DNA of 64,000 nucleotides, taken from the NCBI RefSeq assembly GCF_018139145.2, contig NC_059473.1, positions 6,626,503 through 6,690,502 on the forward strand. Reading direction: 5' to 3'. This document shows, in pieces, positions 14,621 through 24,764 of the stretch; positions within the stretch are counted from its first letter, which is position 1, and the number at the start of each line of letters is the position of its first letter. The notes below the pieces were generated by a model that saw only the letters and a program-made list of their open reading frames with translations, had not been told where the DNA came from and made no database searches. The translations under genes were made by a program, and so were the position numbers. Origin of the DNA: Gymnogyps californianus (lineage: Eukaryota > Chordata > Aves > Accipitriformes > Cathartidae).

Positions 14621-16585
14621 CCTGCAAAAGTGCACTTGTAATCAAATCAAATGTACCAGAAACCCTAAGACAAATCCTGCTAGAGCTTACAAATTTTTAA
14701 TTTGTACCTGAGTTCATGCTGGCACATGAACAAGGAGTATTAAATGAGGGCGTAATAGTTTTCTTTCTGCCTCTCCAAGTGACAAAGTCTTTCAAGAACT
14801 GAACTACCACAGTCCCTACAATTCCCTGAAAAATCACTCGGTCATCACCCTTGAGTACACCATCCATCAGCAGAGGATCCTGCGTAGCCTCACACACAAG
14901 TGATGACTCAGAGTCTTTATAAGTCATCACTACAGACTAGCAAACTCATTTTTCCCCCCCAAACTCCCTTTTTTTTTTAGCCAATACTGACCAGGTGTAA
15001 TAGATTAGACTAACAATATCATAAGCCTTAAGGGAGACAATACTAAAGATGGCTTTTAGAGATGAAAGAGAGGTGATTCAGCTTCTCTACTTGTAAAAAG
15101 ACTTAATGGTTTATAAAAAGGTTATCGATAAGGAATAGCTGTTGATGTTGTGGTATGCTGCCACACAAATGCTTAGCAGACAACATGTAATAGTATTGTA
15201 ATAATAAGCAGCTAGTATTTAATTTGTATTTAATGTGTACCTGAAGAGAGCTGATGTTGTCAGGACAGAAAACAAGAGACACCAGTAATCAGTTTGCAGA
15301 AGCCAGACAGTATACAGCTGTGGCCTTCAAGGCACATGATGAAAGCTTGAATAAAAGGTTTTCATGTGCAAGCAGATTTGAAAGTTCAAGTTTATAAAGA
15401 TGTTTGTAGTAAGGTATGAAAATAAAATTCTGCAAAAGGTATGTCTACAAGATATTTATATATGTTTAATGTAAATCTAGGTCAAGAATAATGCAAGGCA
15501 GCACAGTTAAAGATACAGAGTGCCCAGCCCAATCCTGGAACCTATTCTGCAACTAATTCTATTGGTGTCTGGACTAATGACATAGTGGCTCTATGTACAT
15601 ATGCTGTGACTACATTTCTGCTTCCAGCATAAATAATAAATCAGTATATACTTCTGAGCTTATAATGTGCATGACATTTATAGTGCAATGTACATAGACA
15701 AAAAGTAAAGGTGTTTCTTAACTGAGAATTTAAGATCACAGTGTTACTGGCCAAAAAGTTACTTATTAGTACTGTGCAACTTGTCTCTGCTGACAAGCAG
15801 GTAGAAATAACTCTTATTTACATTACTGGATAAAAGCTACTAAAATTCATGAAATAAACATTGTAATGTGACTAGCAACTGACTTCTCAAAAAGCCTGTC
15901 TGCACAGATGATAAGCATGCTGGAGGCAGTCTCTTTGCAATAAAAACAGACCATTTCTGCATCTTCAGAACAGTAGTAAATGCAAATCCAGTTAAAGTTC
16001 TTCCTATGACATTGACTGACTCACAGATATTGATTTTTCTGAGATTGAAGAGCGTAGTACTTACGTGACTCAGTTCACGTGGCACTGCTGAAAATGTGAC
16101 AAATACTACATTTTGCTACTCAGCACAGCAAAATAAGGGCACAAGTAAAATTCAAAGTTCACATTTTGGGTAAGGTGAATTGTTTTGTACATGCTCTACT
16201 GTGCTTGCGATATTCCAGGCAGTATTTTTCTTACAAGCTTTGACAACAATAAGTATCCTCTCCCCTTACCAGGACAGATATAACACTATAACAGCTAGTT
16301 AGCCTAAAAATGCCCAAACACTTCTAAAAAAAATTAGCGTTACACCACCAATACAGTTCCCAAACTCATAAATCGGTTTCTACCCTATCTTCAAGGATTA
16401 GCATCACATGAACATCTGGTCTGAAACACATGCAGAGCACAGACTCTGAAGACATACACGATACAGTAAGGATTGCTGAGGTATCTGACAACGCTCGTCT
16501 TGAAGTTCAACCATTCCTGCACAGGGCTTTAAGGTCACATTTCTCTGTGTGCGTGTACTGAGGCTGCAAGGCAATAAATTAGGTT

Positions 16586-16630
16586 ACTGTTAGCAACAGT
16601 AATATACTGTTAGCAACAGTAATATACTGT
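16586..16630. repeat. 20-bp tandem repeat made of a small palindrome
   Basis: The unit ACTGTTAGCAACAGTAATAT occurs twice exactly and starts a third time before diverging. Each unit contains ACTGTT-AGC-AACAGT, a 6-bp inverted repeat with a 3-base loop, so the array is a tandem series of small hairpins. Confidence 0.8.
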
Positions 16631-17134
16631 TGCCGAAATTTCAGAGAAAAAGAAAATGCATCCAGGTTCAATACACAGGGACAATAGGGGAGTTTTACCT
16701 AGCAGACTAGCTTAAGGAGTCTACATAAATCCTGGCCAGAGTTCCCTTAATGAAATAATACTTCAGCAAAGATTTGAGTTTGGTTTGAATTATCTATTTC
16801 TTTGTTCCTGTGCAGCAAGTAGTTCTTCACTTCACATCTGGATCTTACTTAGAACTCTTCACCCACAAATCTCCATGCCTTAAGGAGAGTTATCTTTGTT
16901 CTCATTTTATAGGTAGGAAAATAGACAGAAAAAGACTTCAGATACGGCTCAGAGTGACTCTACAAATTCACAAATCAGTAGCAGAATCAGTGAAAAGCAG
17001 GTATTCTGCATTCTTTGCCAATGCCAAAATAGTAACTTTTAATGGTGTGTCTACTTGAAATAGGATGCAATAATAGAAATACTGAAGATCCCTAAATTAA
17101 TCAGCATTTCAGGTCTTCTTCACTTTGAAGTTTT

Positions 17135-17190
17135 AAATACCAAATGGGAACTGAAATACCAAACGAAAACTGAAATACCGAACTGAGGTG
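17135..17190. repeat. 19-bp minisatellite, about three copies
   Basis: Three adjacent units begin AAATACCAAATGGGAACTG, AAATACCAAACGAAAACTG and AAATACCGAACTGAGGTG. The first two differ at three positions; the third is more diverged. Confidence 0.75.
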
Positions 17191-18816
17191 CAACTATATG
17201 AAACTGGCATCTTACTTAAACACGCTGACCTGAATGATTATATCATCAGCACTTTTTTTTTCTCCTGCTAGGCCTGGAGCACTAGCACAGCTGAGAAGAC
17301 TGGAGATAAATGTTCTACTTCTTGTGCATTATCAGTAGAATTATTAAAATTTAAATTAATAGCCTCTGAGCAATCTGTGGAAGTCAGACATGACTGAGGT
17401 CATGATCTGAAGACATTTGTCTCAGTACTTGTGTAAGGCTGATTTTTCCCACAGAACAGATTTTTAAATTCCAAGGGGAGCAGGAATAAAACCACAGTGG
17501 CTTCTCAGAGGACTTACAACTGGGGAATATTTCATTTTGGCAACTGCAAAACACAGAGGCGGAAACCCACCATTTTTGCACCTATGTTTTATCAGGAAAC
17601 ACAGGAATTCAGCAAAGTTATGTTGCTCTTGGATTGAGAGTCAAAATTCGATTTACTTGCATTTTAAACAGTATCCAAAGTAGTATTCCTCCTATGTTAC
17701 CCACTAAAGGTAGGGTAACACTAACCACTAAAGCTTCAGGAAGACTGTAGCACAACAGAGAACTGAACCTGAACTGCCCATAAGCAGCAGTACCAGCTGC
17801 TTATTTATCCTTTTCAGTCACATTGGGAGACAAAAATTCATTGTTATTAAAACTATCCCTATATGAAACCATCTTTGGTTCAGGTATAAATGAATTTTTA
17901 CCTACTCACCAAAAATTAAATTTAATTTTTTCAATTTTCTAATGTGTGATTTTCTTAAAACTGTGAGAGGGGGAAGAATAGAATCAGAGCTAACAACAGT
18001 TTTACAGGAGCTGTGAACCAACCTTCAGATACCAAGACAAAAGAACACTAGCAACTACTTCTACTTAAATATTGTTTTAATTTTCACTTCACAGCTGTAG
18101 TCACTAAACTCAACATTTTTGCACTGCATAACAAGCTGTTATTATAGGAAGTAAAATACTCTAATTCGCCACTCTGAGTTAGAGACTCATAATTAGATGA
18201 AGTATTACCAAGATTCTTCTGTGCCTTAAGATATACACCATCATTTGGCTTCATTATTCCTGATGTTTTCATATGGTTTATGGTATATGGGAGGATCAAG
18301 ATATGAAAGCAGCCTTTTTAGCAACCGACTTTGAACAGCCTCCATCTCAACCCTTGTAACATTCTTCCACAAATTCCCAAAGGATGCCTTATAGCACTGA
18401 AGCAATCATTTCAGGTCATAAAAAGATAAAGAACTTTAAATAATTTCTCATTTTTTCCAGTGAGAAAATGATTATTTATGCTCTTAAAATGAAAAGGACT
18501 TTGTACAAAAGGTCTGGAAAGATCTGTTTTTAATTACATATTTCAAACCTGAGTTATACAAAACAATTCTACCGCTGATACTCAGTAAATATATTAAAAA
18601 CTTAAGAGACCAGGAAACAAATACGCAGATTACTCTGTAACTAACTCGGATGTTTTCTGGAAAAGCATGTCATGAACAATTTGTCCCTAGTGACTGAAAA
18701 CAAAGAGGGAGAAGAAAAGGGGCAAAGAAAATGAGTTTAAGCAAGAAAGTGTAACACCCCTTTTGATCTTCCATGCAAGCTGAAAATGAGAAAGTTTCAA
18801 TCATTCAGTCTACAGC

Positions 18817-18822
18817 TTTATT
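18817..18822 (-). terminator. MKKS: Candidate MKKS poly(A) signal
   Basis: TTTATT on the plus strand reads AATAAA on the MKKS strand, about 920 bases past the MKKS stop codon. A 3' UTR of this size would be plausible. No strong GU-rich downstream element was noted and AATAAA is common by chance in AT-rich DNA, so this is only a candidate. Confidence 0.3.
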
Positions 18823-19741
18823 TAAAGATCAAAACAAGCCTGAGCAGCTTAAAGTCTTACTTCATTAAAAGAAAAGAAGCAATGCACAGTCAAAGAGTTA
18901 ATTGAATGGTAAGTGGGACATCCTTCCTTGCAGCTTTGCTTAAATGATAGAAACATCATTATTTATAAACTGTCCTGTATTCCACAGAAGACAATCAAGG
19001 TCCACTTTACAAAAGTTTTTTCCACAGTCTGCCATTTCTTTTCAAATCTTCTATTACCTACCTGCTACCTTAAGATGTCCAGATTGAGTTTTAATAACTC
19101 GCTAAATAAATTACACATATGAATTAAAATTTTCCAGCCATTTAGAAACAGAAACTGCATATAGTACTTGGTGCCAAGATATTCAGAACAAAATTTGAAA
19201 ACAAGTAGCTCAAGATATTTGCTAAGGAAAGCCTTCTTTTTTACCTACAAAATTAAAAATACCAGTGATAAAGTTCTGCTGCAATACGAAAGTCTGTTTG
19301 AATGTGTAAAGCTTTTGCTGAGACTACAGAAATGCTAACCCATAACGTACGTTTTCCCAGCAAGTGAATCAATTTTTCCCATTCCTTTGAAGATGCCAGA
19401 GCTAACAAACATCCAAAACTTTGCTTAATGCAGAGGGAATATCAAAGTGTCATTCACTCTTTTGAATACACTAATTTGAATACTCATAAGTCATATGTTA
19501 CTATGATTCACTGTATATTTGGCTAATCATTTAACAGTTCCTAACAAAATGTTAAACATTTGAAAACGCTTGAGGGCACAGTAGATTAACAATCAGAAGA
19601 GTAATTAGTGGCCAACTGTTTGATTTAAAATTTCTGTCTGTTGTCCATATTCTAACCATTTAAAGTATCTTAACACATTATGTATTACTCTGCTTTCAAT
19701 TAATTATCTTGCTATGCAACAGAATTCACATAAGATCAGAG

Positions 19742-20182
19742 CTAATTTTGATCCTCAATTACGTATGAGATCTCCAAAATCAGATTGGCTGTCTCCAGAG
19801 CTACTTGTAGGCCACTACACTTTGCAGCAAAACAGTCCAACGTCAGAAAATCAGCAACCTTTACTGAGGGCTCTTTAGGGCAGCCCTGTATAACAGGACA
19901 GCCAAACTGGCCTTGCAAAAGCCTCCAGTTGAGATTCTCAGTGTTACCATTAATCCCACAGCCACATTTTGAAACTAAATCTGACCAATTAGAGACAGAG
20001 GGAAAACCTGATGGAACAAACCAACAGTGTCCATAAACCACGTCTGTAAGAATTTCTCCATCATCATGATTCAGAGAGCAAGCTACAGACTCCAGGGAAC
20101 GGCAAAACCCATCAGCAACCAATTGGTATTGTGTCGGAGAACAATCCAGATCTTTAAAACTGCTGGTGGACAGACTGCAACT
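19742..20182 (-). CDS. MKKS: MKKS last coding exon (C-terminal 146 codons)
   Basis: This encodes the C-terminal part of the chaperonin-like fold, ending in V-I-E-D-Q-N before a TAG stop at 19742-19744. The acceptor is a T-rich tract ending in TTTTTTTAG just above 20182. It gives phase 0 and joins exactly to the previous exon, which ends in CAC AAG. A second AG (GTTGCAG) slightly inside the exon would put the frame into an early stop, so the outer AG is preferred. Recognisable MKKS blocks include D-G-E-I-L-T-D, C-G-C-G and the final helix G-L-Q-V-A-L-E-T-A-N-L-I-L. These match the family's C-terminal equatorial region as known from human MKKS/BBS6. The exon is intact, with no frame damage. Confidence 0.93.
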   Translation of the reverse strand, partial: SCSLSTSSFKDLDCSPTQYQLVADGFCRSLESVACSLNHDDGEILTDVVYGHCWFVPSGFPSVSNWSDLVSKCGCGINGNTENLNWRLLQGQFGCPVIQGCPKEPSVKVADFLTLDCFAAKCSGLQVALETANLILEISYVIEDQN

Positions 20183-20646
20183 CTAAAAAAAACAAAACCA
20201 GGAACACAGAAAATTAGAACACTGTTTTACAGAAAATTTTACTCAAACATATACTGTTACTTTTTTAACAGATTGTTCAGTCCTAACTAAAAAGAATTTT
20301 TCATGTGATGATTATTCCACAATAGGAAAGATTTCTAGACAAGTCAAAGCTGAGTTCTGCATGATTATCTTTCAATATAAAAATTCTACACATTTTTAAC
20401 TCTTAAAAAACAAGCACTTACTACAATAGATACCTAAAGACAAGTACAAATACAGTGTTAACAAGTCTCAAAGATGTAATTAGCACCGAGTGCTTCAAAT
20501 AGACTCGTTTTATATTAGTAGTTAGACAGCAAAAATGCAATGTTAATCTAGAAGAGACAAGTGTTTTAAGTGTAGCAATGATTCTACATAACTACTTGTT
20601 TCCTAAGTGTATTAAGCAGCTTTAAAAAACCTTATGTCTTACATAC
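20183..20646 (-). other. MKKS: MKKS intron between last two coding exons
   Basis: AT-rich intron with GTATGT at the donor side (20641-20646) and a T-rich acceptor tract at the 20183 end. Nothing else was recognised. Confidence 0.85.
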
Positions 20647-20757
20647 CTTGTGTCTTATGTATGAAGCCAGGTGAGTTTCTGTACAGCCACCTCCTAATAA
20701 TGCCAAAGGTTCCTTGATTGTTAACTGTAACACATGTTCTGCAGTTTCACAGGCGCG
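20647..20757 (-). CDS. MKKS: MKKS coding exon, 37 codons
   Basis: Phase-0 exon of 111 bases flanked by TTTTCAG (acceptor) and AAG|GTATGT (donor). It encodes the segment with [12 protein letters not shown], the glycine-rich turn that in group II chaperonins corresponds to the conserved G-G-G/A-x-x-E region of the equatorial domain, and ends in S-Y-I-R-H-K. It joins both neighbouring exons in frame and agrees with human MKKS in the same place. Confidence 0.93.
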
Positions 20758-21454
20758 CTGAAAACCATATGAATTTGTCGTTAGACATAGCATGATTAAT
20801 AGGATTTGCCCCCATTGAAAAAACTACTGGAATAAAAAAATTTCAGTAGTTTCTGGTACAGACTTCATAAACTTGAATTACGTGTGGATATAAAGCTGCT
20901 GAGTGACTTCCAAAACCATGTTTCACTTAATGAGAAATTGTCTTTATTTGTCCACACTCAGTACGGAAAAGCAGAAATAAAAAAAGCTGTATTTTATTCC
21001 TTCTTTTTGCAAAACAGGGTTATACATAAAAAGTCAATCAGTATCAATGACATTTCTAGAGCAACTATTCAATGCAAAACTATGCTTGACTACCACTGCA
21101 GGTATTGCTGCCGGCCTTTTGCTGGGCAATTTTTCCTTTATGTTCTCATAGACCAAGTAATCAGAATGAAAATGTTTTTCCGGCACTGGCCTCAAGAACA
21201 GGTGAAAAATGTTGCTCTCTCTAAACAACTTCCGTATTAAAATAGAGGCATTGAATTAACATGAGCACTTCAAGGATTTTGAAATTCTGGAAACAAGGGC
21301 ATTCCTGAATAGCTTTCTTAAAATTGTATACCTATACTCTAACTAAACTCCATTTATGTACTTTTCTAAACTCACCGTACCTATATTTCTCATTACTTTA
21401 TTTTTCCATTAAAAATACGACTTTTCGAAAAAGATGTCACAAAAATTCATCTAC
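20758..21454 (-). other. MKKS: MKKS intron
   Basis: 697-base AT-rich intron with donor GTAGAT (AAG|GTAGAT) and acceptor TTTTCAG. Plus-strand open frames inside it are not supported by any recognisable domain. Confidence 0.85.
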
Positions 21455-21630
21455 CTTCAATTCATCCCATGCTGTTTCATTTCTGTTGCAGAGTATCAAG
21501 CTGCAGACAACTGTGTCGGTAGGAATTAGATGCACAAAATGTTTTGAAGCAAAACTCTCAATGCACACATCTTTCAAACTGCCGTAACAACTGGGAGACA
21601 ATGAATGTATGGAAGCTATAGGCTTTGAAC
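21455..21630 (-). CDS. MKKS: MKKS coding exon, apical-to-equatorial segment
   Basis: 176-base exon that starts in phase 1 after ATG ACA G of the large exon and ends phase 0 at GAT GAA TTG AAG before GTAGAT. The acceptor is CTTAATTGGACAG. The product includes G-S-L-K-D-V-C, F-V-H-L-I-P and L-C-N-R-N-E-T-A-W-D-E-L-K, which match human MKKS closely and correspond to the strand/helix leading back from the apical domain into the intermediate and equatorial domains of the chaperonin fold. Confidence 0.94.
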
Positions 21631-22155
21631 CTGTCCAATTAAGAAAAGCAGAGAACAGTATGTATTACTGACACCACAACAGCTATCTGTTGCATTTCAT
21701 AAAGCATGAACTTTTTTCCTCTTGGCTTTTTAAGTTATATACATTCTTCAATACCTAACATTTCAATCTACACAGGAAATCACAAACAGAAACCACCAAG
21801 TTTTCAAAGTGCAAGACTTAGTGATAGTTTAAGATTAAAAAAAAGTAATTTTTTATTCTCATTAGATAAGAGTTTGAAAATAATCTACATTTGCAAACAG
21901 TTGTATAATCGGATATTCCGCATGGAGCAATCGGTAATCACATGTGCAGTATGTCATCGTTAGAGCCTGCAAAAGACCAATCTCACCTTAAAAAATGGTT
22001 TTCAGACTAGAAGAGAACAACTGTTGCTCAGCTGCTAAGGTAGGATACAGACAGAAATAAGAGAAACCTTACTCTGCAATGACACCAAGCTAGATAGGTT
22101 TTCATTACAAGATGAGCATTAAGGACAATGTTAGTACAGAAAACTCGCTTGTTAC
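21631..22155 (-). other. MKKS: MKKS intron
   Basis: 525-base intron; donor GACAG|GTAACA at the large exon and a pyrimidine-containing acceptor. Reading through the donor extends the open frame with residues that do not fit the family, which confirms that splicing occurs here. Confidence 0.85.
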
Positions 22156-23146
22156 CTGTCATTCGACTCAGGGGTTCCATCAGAGATAGCCCAGCTCTGT
22201 CCACAGCGATGACATGGTTCTCTTTCAGATACTGTTTCAAGGACGGATGGATAACTTTCTGGCACACTACAAGGCCGACCTCATCATTAACCAGCTGCTT
22301 TCCTACATTAAGCAACTGATTCAGCTCTAACATTTCTAGAGAAATTCCATGATGGACTGTTATAGTTCCTTCTTCAGGGTTGAAGAGGTCTCCTGACATG
22401 GACACACAGAAAAGTGCTATCTTGATCATGTTTGAACAAGTTCTTTTGACAGTAAGTGGTTTTGCCAATTGAACTTCTGGTGTTTCTATCAGTAGTCCAG
22501 GAAGAACCGTAGAATCCACAACTCTTCTACCTTTCACAGGTACTATTATACACTTTCCTAAAACAGCATTAGTCTCAACATGACATGGAACAGTAAACAT
22601 AAAAGCCTTTAAAATTAGCATGGTGAGATGATCAACTTCTGGTTTATTAAGCATGCAAGCAGGTTTGCTTGTTAATACGCTACGTACCAAACAAAGAAGA
22701 GTCTCAACACTGCTAAAATCCACAGATACTCGGCAACCACAGGCCTCAGATTTGAGGTAGTCCATACATAAACTCAAAAGATGTTTACTTATTTTAATGA
22801 CAGTGCAAGATGCAACACTTAGGCTTTTAAAGTTTTCAATCAAACTACAGCACAGAATGGCAGTAAATAAGCCACAGTCACTGAAGCGGGATACATGGTT
22901 TTGTACAGAGGCTGTCAAAACCCTTAATACAGGATGACTGACGGAAAGACGACTGAGCATAGCTGAAGATTGTGAAGTTGTACAAACATAGCCTCCCATG
23001 CCATTGTGGAGCTGTTTGAGTCTACCAGCAGGACCGTAGCAAGATTTTAATATTCCACTCAGCAGAGACAGTGACTGACTAACTGTATCTTTAGTTAAAG
23101 GTTCACTAATAAATAATGGAGGCTTTTTAGCTTCAAGACGAGACAT
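22156..23146 (-). CDS. MKKS: MKKS large coding exon with start codon (N-terminal 330 codons)
   Basis: MKKS (BBS6) is a vertebrate chaperonin-like protein related to CCT/TCP-1. It acts at the centrosome/basal body with BBS10 and BBS12 to assemble the BBSome; in humans it is mutated in McKusick-Kaufman and Bardet-Biedl syndromes. The ATG at 23144-23146 begins M-S-R-L-E-A-K-K, as in human, and has A at -3. An in-frame TTG two codons upstream is not a credible start. Visible motifs include [11 protein letters not shown] (chaperonin nucleotide-binding loop, about residues 37-47) and [11 protein letters not shown] where true CCT subunits have G-D-G-T-T. The exon continues through the intermediate and apical domains to E-P-L-S-R-M-T. 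Together with the three following exons it makes 572 codons (human 570) with no stop or frameshift. Confidence 0.96.
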
Positions 23147-23391
23147 TTTCAAAGTAAGATTTTAATTCTGGCCAACAAAACAGATTTCATTTTTACTTGG
23201 ATCTATAATTCATAGCACTTTTAAAATTTAAAGTAGTACATTTTAGTTCTTTGCAGCTAAGGATTATTTTTAATGTGAAACAGTACATACAGTACGATAA
23301 CGACATTCCTGTGACTGCTCATTATCTCTCTCTTAAAATGAGGCTTAAATCCTATTGTGAAATTGATACATAACAACAGTAGTAAGCCATT
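23147..23391 (-). promoter_or_regulatory. MKKS: MKKS leader between second micropeptide ORF and main start
   Basis: This 245-base spacer shows no good splice donor, so the 49-codon ORF and the MKKS start codon probably lie in one exon. It contains further short upstream frames, including ATGs that overlap the micropeptide stop codon and end within about 16 codons. It also has ATTAAA at 23269-23274 on the minus strand, a possible poly(A) signal. A sequence TTGTTGGCCAG at about 23175 could also act as an acceptor if a hidden donor exists upstream. In mammals this kind of leader represses MKKS translation and can be polyadenylated early. Confidence 0.6.
23269..23274 (-). terminator. MKKS: Possible alternative poly(A) signal inside the MKKS leader
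   Basis: ATTAAA on the gene strand, placed after the 49-codon micropeptide ORF and about 120 bases before the MKKS ATG. Cleavage here would give an mRNA that encodes only the two micropeptides. Alternative polyadenylation in the 5' leader has been described for human MKKS. Use of this exact hexamer is inference. Confidence 0.4.
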
Positions 23392-23541
23392 TCATTCATG
23401 ATGGTCTTTTTTAGCTTCTGAATGTGATCGAACAGATTTTTTTGCAACAAAGTTTACAAGCATGCTTCCAAAATGGACACCTATAAGTGACAGTGCTGCC
23501 ACAAGCAGAAAGTTCTGTTTACTCCAGCTAGCTTTCCTCAT
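23392..23541 (-). CDS. Second MKKS upstream ORF: 49-aa mitochondrial-type micropeptide
   Basis: The 49-codon frame starts M-R-K-A-S-W and ends in a K/H/E-rich tail (K-K-D-H-H-E). Residues 11-32 form one hydrophobic membrane segment (F-L-L-V-A-A-L-S-L-I-G-V-H-F-G...), flanked by basic residues on both sides, typical of small mitochondrial inner-membrane proteins. The ATG has G at -3. The exon starts at 23591 after the acceptor TTTTTATTGTAG. The length and position match the roughly 50-aa conserved upstream-ORF peptide reported in mammalian MKKS mRNA, shown there to be mitochondrial; its biochemical role is not known to me. It is too short and too far upstream to be an N-terminal extension of MKKS, because a stop codon separates them. 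Confidence 0.8.
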   Translation of the reverse strand: MRKASWSKQNFLLVAALSLIGVHFGSMLVNFVAKKSVRSHSEAKKDHHE

Positions 23542-23591
23542 CTCTTCTTCTGGCAACACTCTCAGATGAAACGCTTCAAAGCTAATTATAC

Positions 23592-24538
23592 CTACAATAA
23601 AAACCATAAAGGTATTAGGATAATCTTATGACAACATTGCATAGCTTGAACTGCTATTTTATTTTTCACAAAAAACTCACATAAGGACAAATACCAAACT
23701 ATAATGCTTTTTAATTGAAAAAACCTATTAATATTATATATAATACAAGCATATAGTACACAAATTATACATGTTTGTTAATAACTTCAATTCTGACCAC
23801 CAGTTTATACACTGTTTTACCTGTAGATCTATAAGTAACAGGCCACTATAAACTGCACTGAATTGTATGAAAGTATCAAAACGATAGTGATGTTAACCTC
23901 TTTTTACTCGAGAACAAAAGAACTGAACTACTCAGCACTGCTTCCCAGGCAAGCACTTCAGAAACAAAAGCTTTTAATGTTCAAACAACTTTAAGAAATC
24001 TCTGCCTCTGAAAGAAAGGTTTCTTACTTCAAGATGCCTAATGTATAATTTTTTTTTTTCAGTTCTTAAACACTTCAAAACTTAAAGGGATATTTATTTA
24101 CATTTCTATGTAATCTCTACAGTATTTAGACTTCTCTCATACCTAATTTTGTTTAGTTTCTCTTGTAATTACCATCCCTACTAACAACACAGAATATGTT
24201 ACTATGTAAAGTCACAATTATTTCTGGGCAGTTTTGATCCTGAAAGGACACTGTTGCAGACCCAGTCACAAGAGTTTGACTGTTGCCTTGAAGTTATTGG
24301 AGCTTGTTTTTAAATATCTTTAAGACCTGCAATACCATCACTTAATTGATAGGATTTAGCAGTAGTTTTTGAGATGTATGATGCATTTTTGGGTCCATGT
24401 AACTACCAGATTAACTCAGCAAAAAATAATAAAACTCTGGAATACTGAAGTTAGAGCAGCAAGACTGCATCTGTTAGAAAACTCTCATTTAATTGACTCA
24501 TCTCCTGCCTCAAAGATACAACTGATTAGGCAACTTAC
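23592..24538 (-). other. MKKS: MKKS leader intron
   Basis: 947-base intron between the two micropeptide exons, with donor GTAAGT (TGTGG|GTAAGT) and acceptor TTTTTATTGTAG. AT-rich, with no further feature recognised. Confidence 0.75.
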
Positions 24539-24559
24539 CCACAATACATAGCACTAATG

Positions 24560-24751
24560 CTATTTTTCTTTATTTTTGTGATCACTTCGCATCACGTATG
24601 CCACAATCCCAGGTTCTCGAACAAAGTCCTCTGTCTTCACTTGGAAAATAGGACTGGACTTGATGTAAAACCACCCCCAGTGCACCAGCCCAAGGCTAGT
24701 TCCCATAACAATCAGAACTTTGTAGTCCTTCCAGATGGTTTTAAGACCCAT
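24560..24751 (-). CDS. First MKKS upstream ORF: 63-aa mitochondrial-type micropeptide
   Basis: The 63-codon frame begins M-G-L-K-T-I-W-K with a good context (G at -3, G at +4). Residues 12-30 are a single membrane segment (V-L-I-V-M-G-T-S-L-G-L-V-H-W-G-W-F-Y-I), preceded by basic residues and followed by a hydrophilic 33-residue tail ending D-H-K-N-K-E-K. The length is identical to the 63-aa conserved upstream-ORF peptide described in the mammalian MKKS leader and reported to be mitochondrial. The stop codon lies 21 bases before the splice donor, so the whole protein is in one exon. The frame is intact and its composition is clearly protein-like. Confidence 0.82.
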   Translation of the reverse strand: MGLKTIWKDYKVLIVMGTSLGLVHWGWFYIKSSPIFQVKTEDFVREPGIVAYVMRSDHKNKEK

Positions 24752-24764
24752 TGCAAACTGGCAT
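24741..24764 (-). CDS. 7-codon upstream ORF overlapping the first micropeptide start
   Basis: ATG at 24762-24764 opens seven codons (M-P-V-C-N-G-S) and stops with TAA at 24741-24743. It overlaps the micropeptide start codon at 24751 in a different frame. A ribosome using it would bypass that start, so it could tune micropeptide output. It exists in mRNA only if the outer acceptor at 24769 is used. Confidence 0.4.
   Translation of the reverse strand: MPVCNGS

Larger units (their letters stand above)
14621..18800. other. Intergenic DNA between repeat block and MKKS 3' end
   Basis: Nothing gene-like was recognised. Two small tandem repeats (16586-16630 and 17135-17190) lie here and are listed separately. 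The right part may be distal MKKS 3' UTR if polyadenylation occurs further downstream than the candidate at 18817-18822. Confidence 0.5.

Noticed and set aside
1..19700. Exons of SNAP25, the neighbour of MKKS in human
   Set aside because: No segment resembling its coding exons was found; it is presumably further left, outside the window.
23147..23152. Two-codon N-terminal extension of MKKS beginning at a TTG
   Set aside because: TTG is not a credible start here; the ATG at 23144-23146 matches the known MKKS N-terminus.
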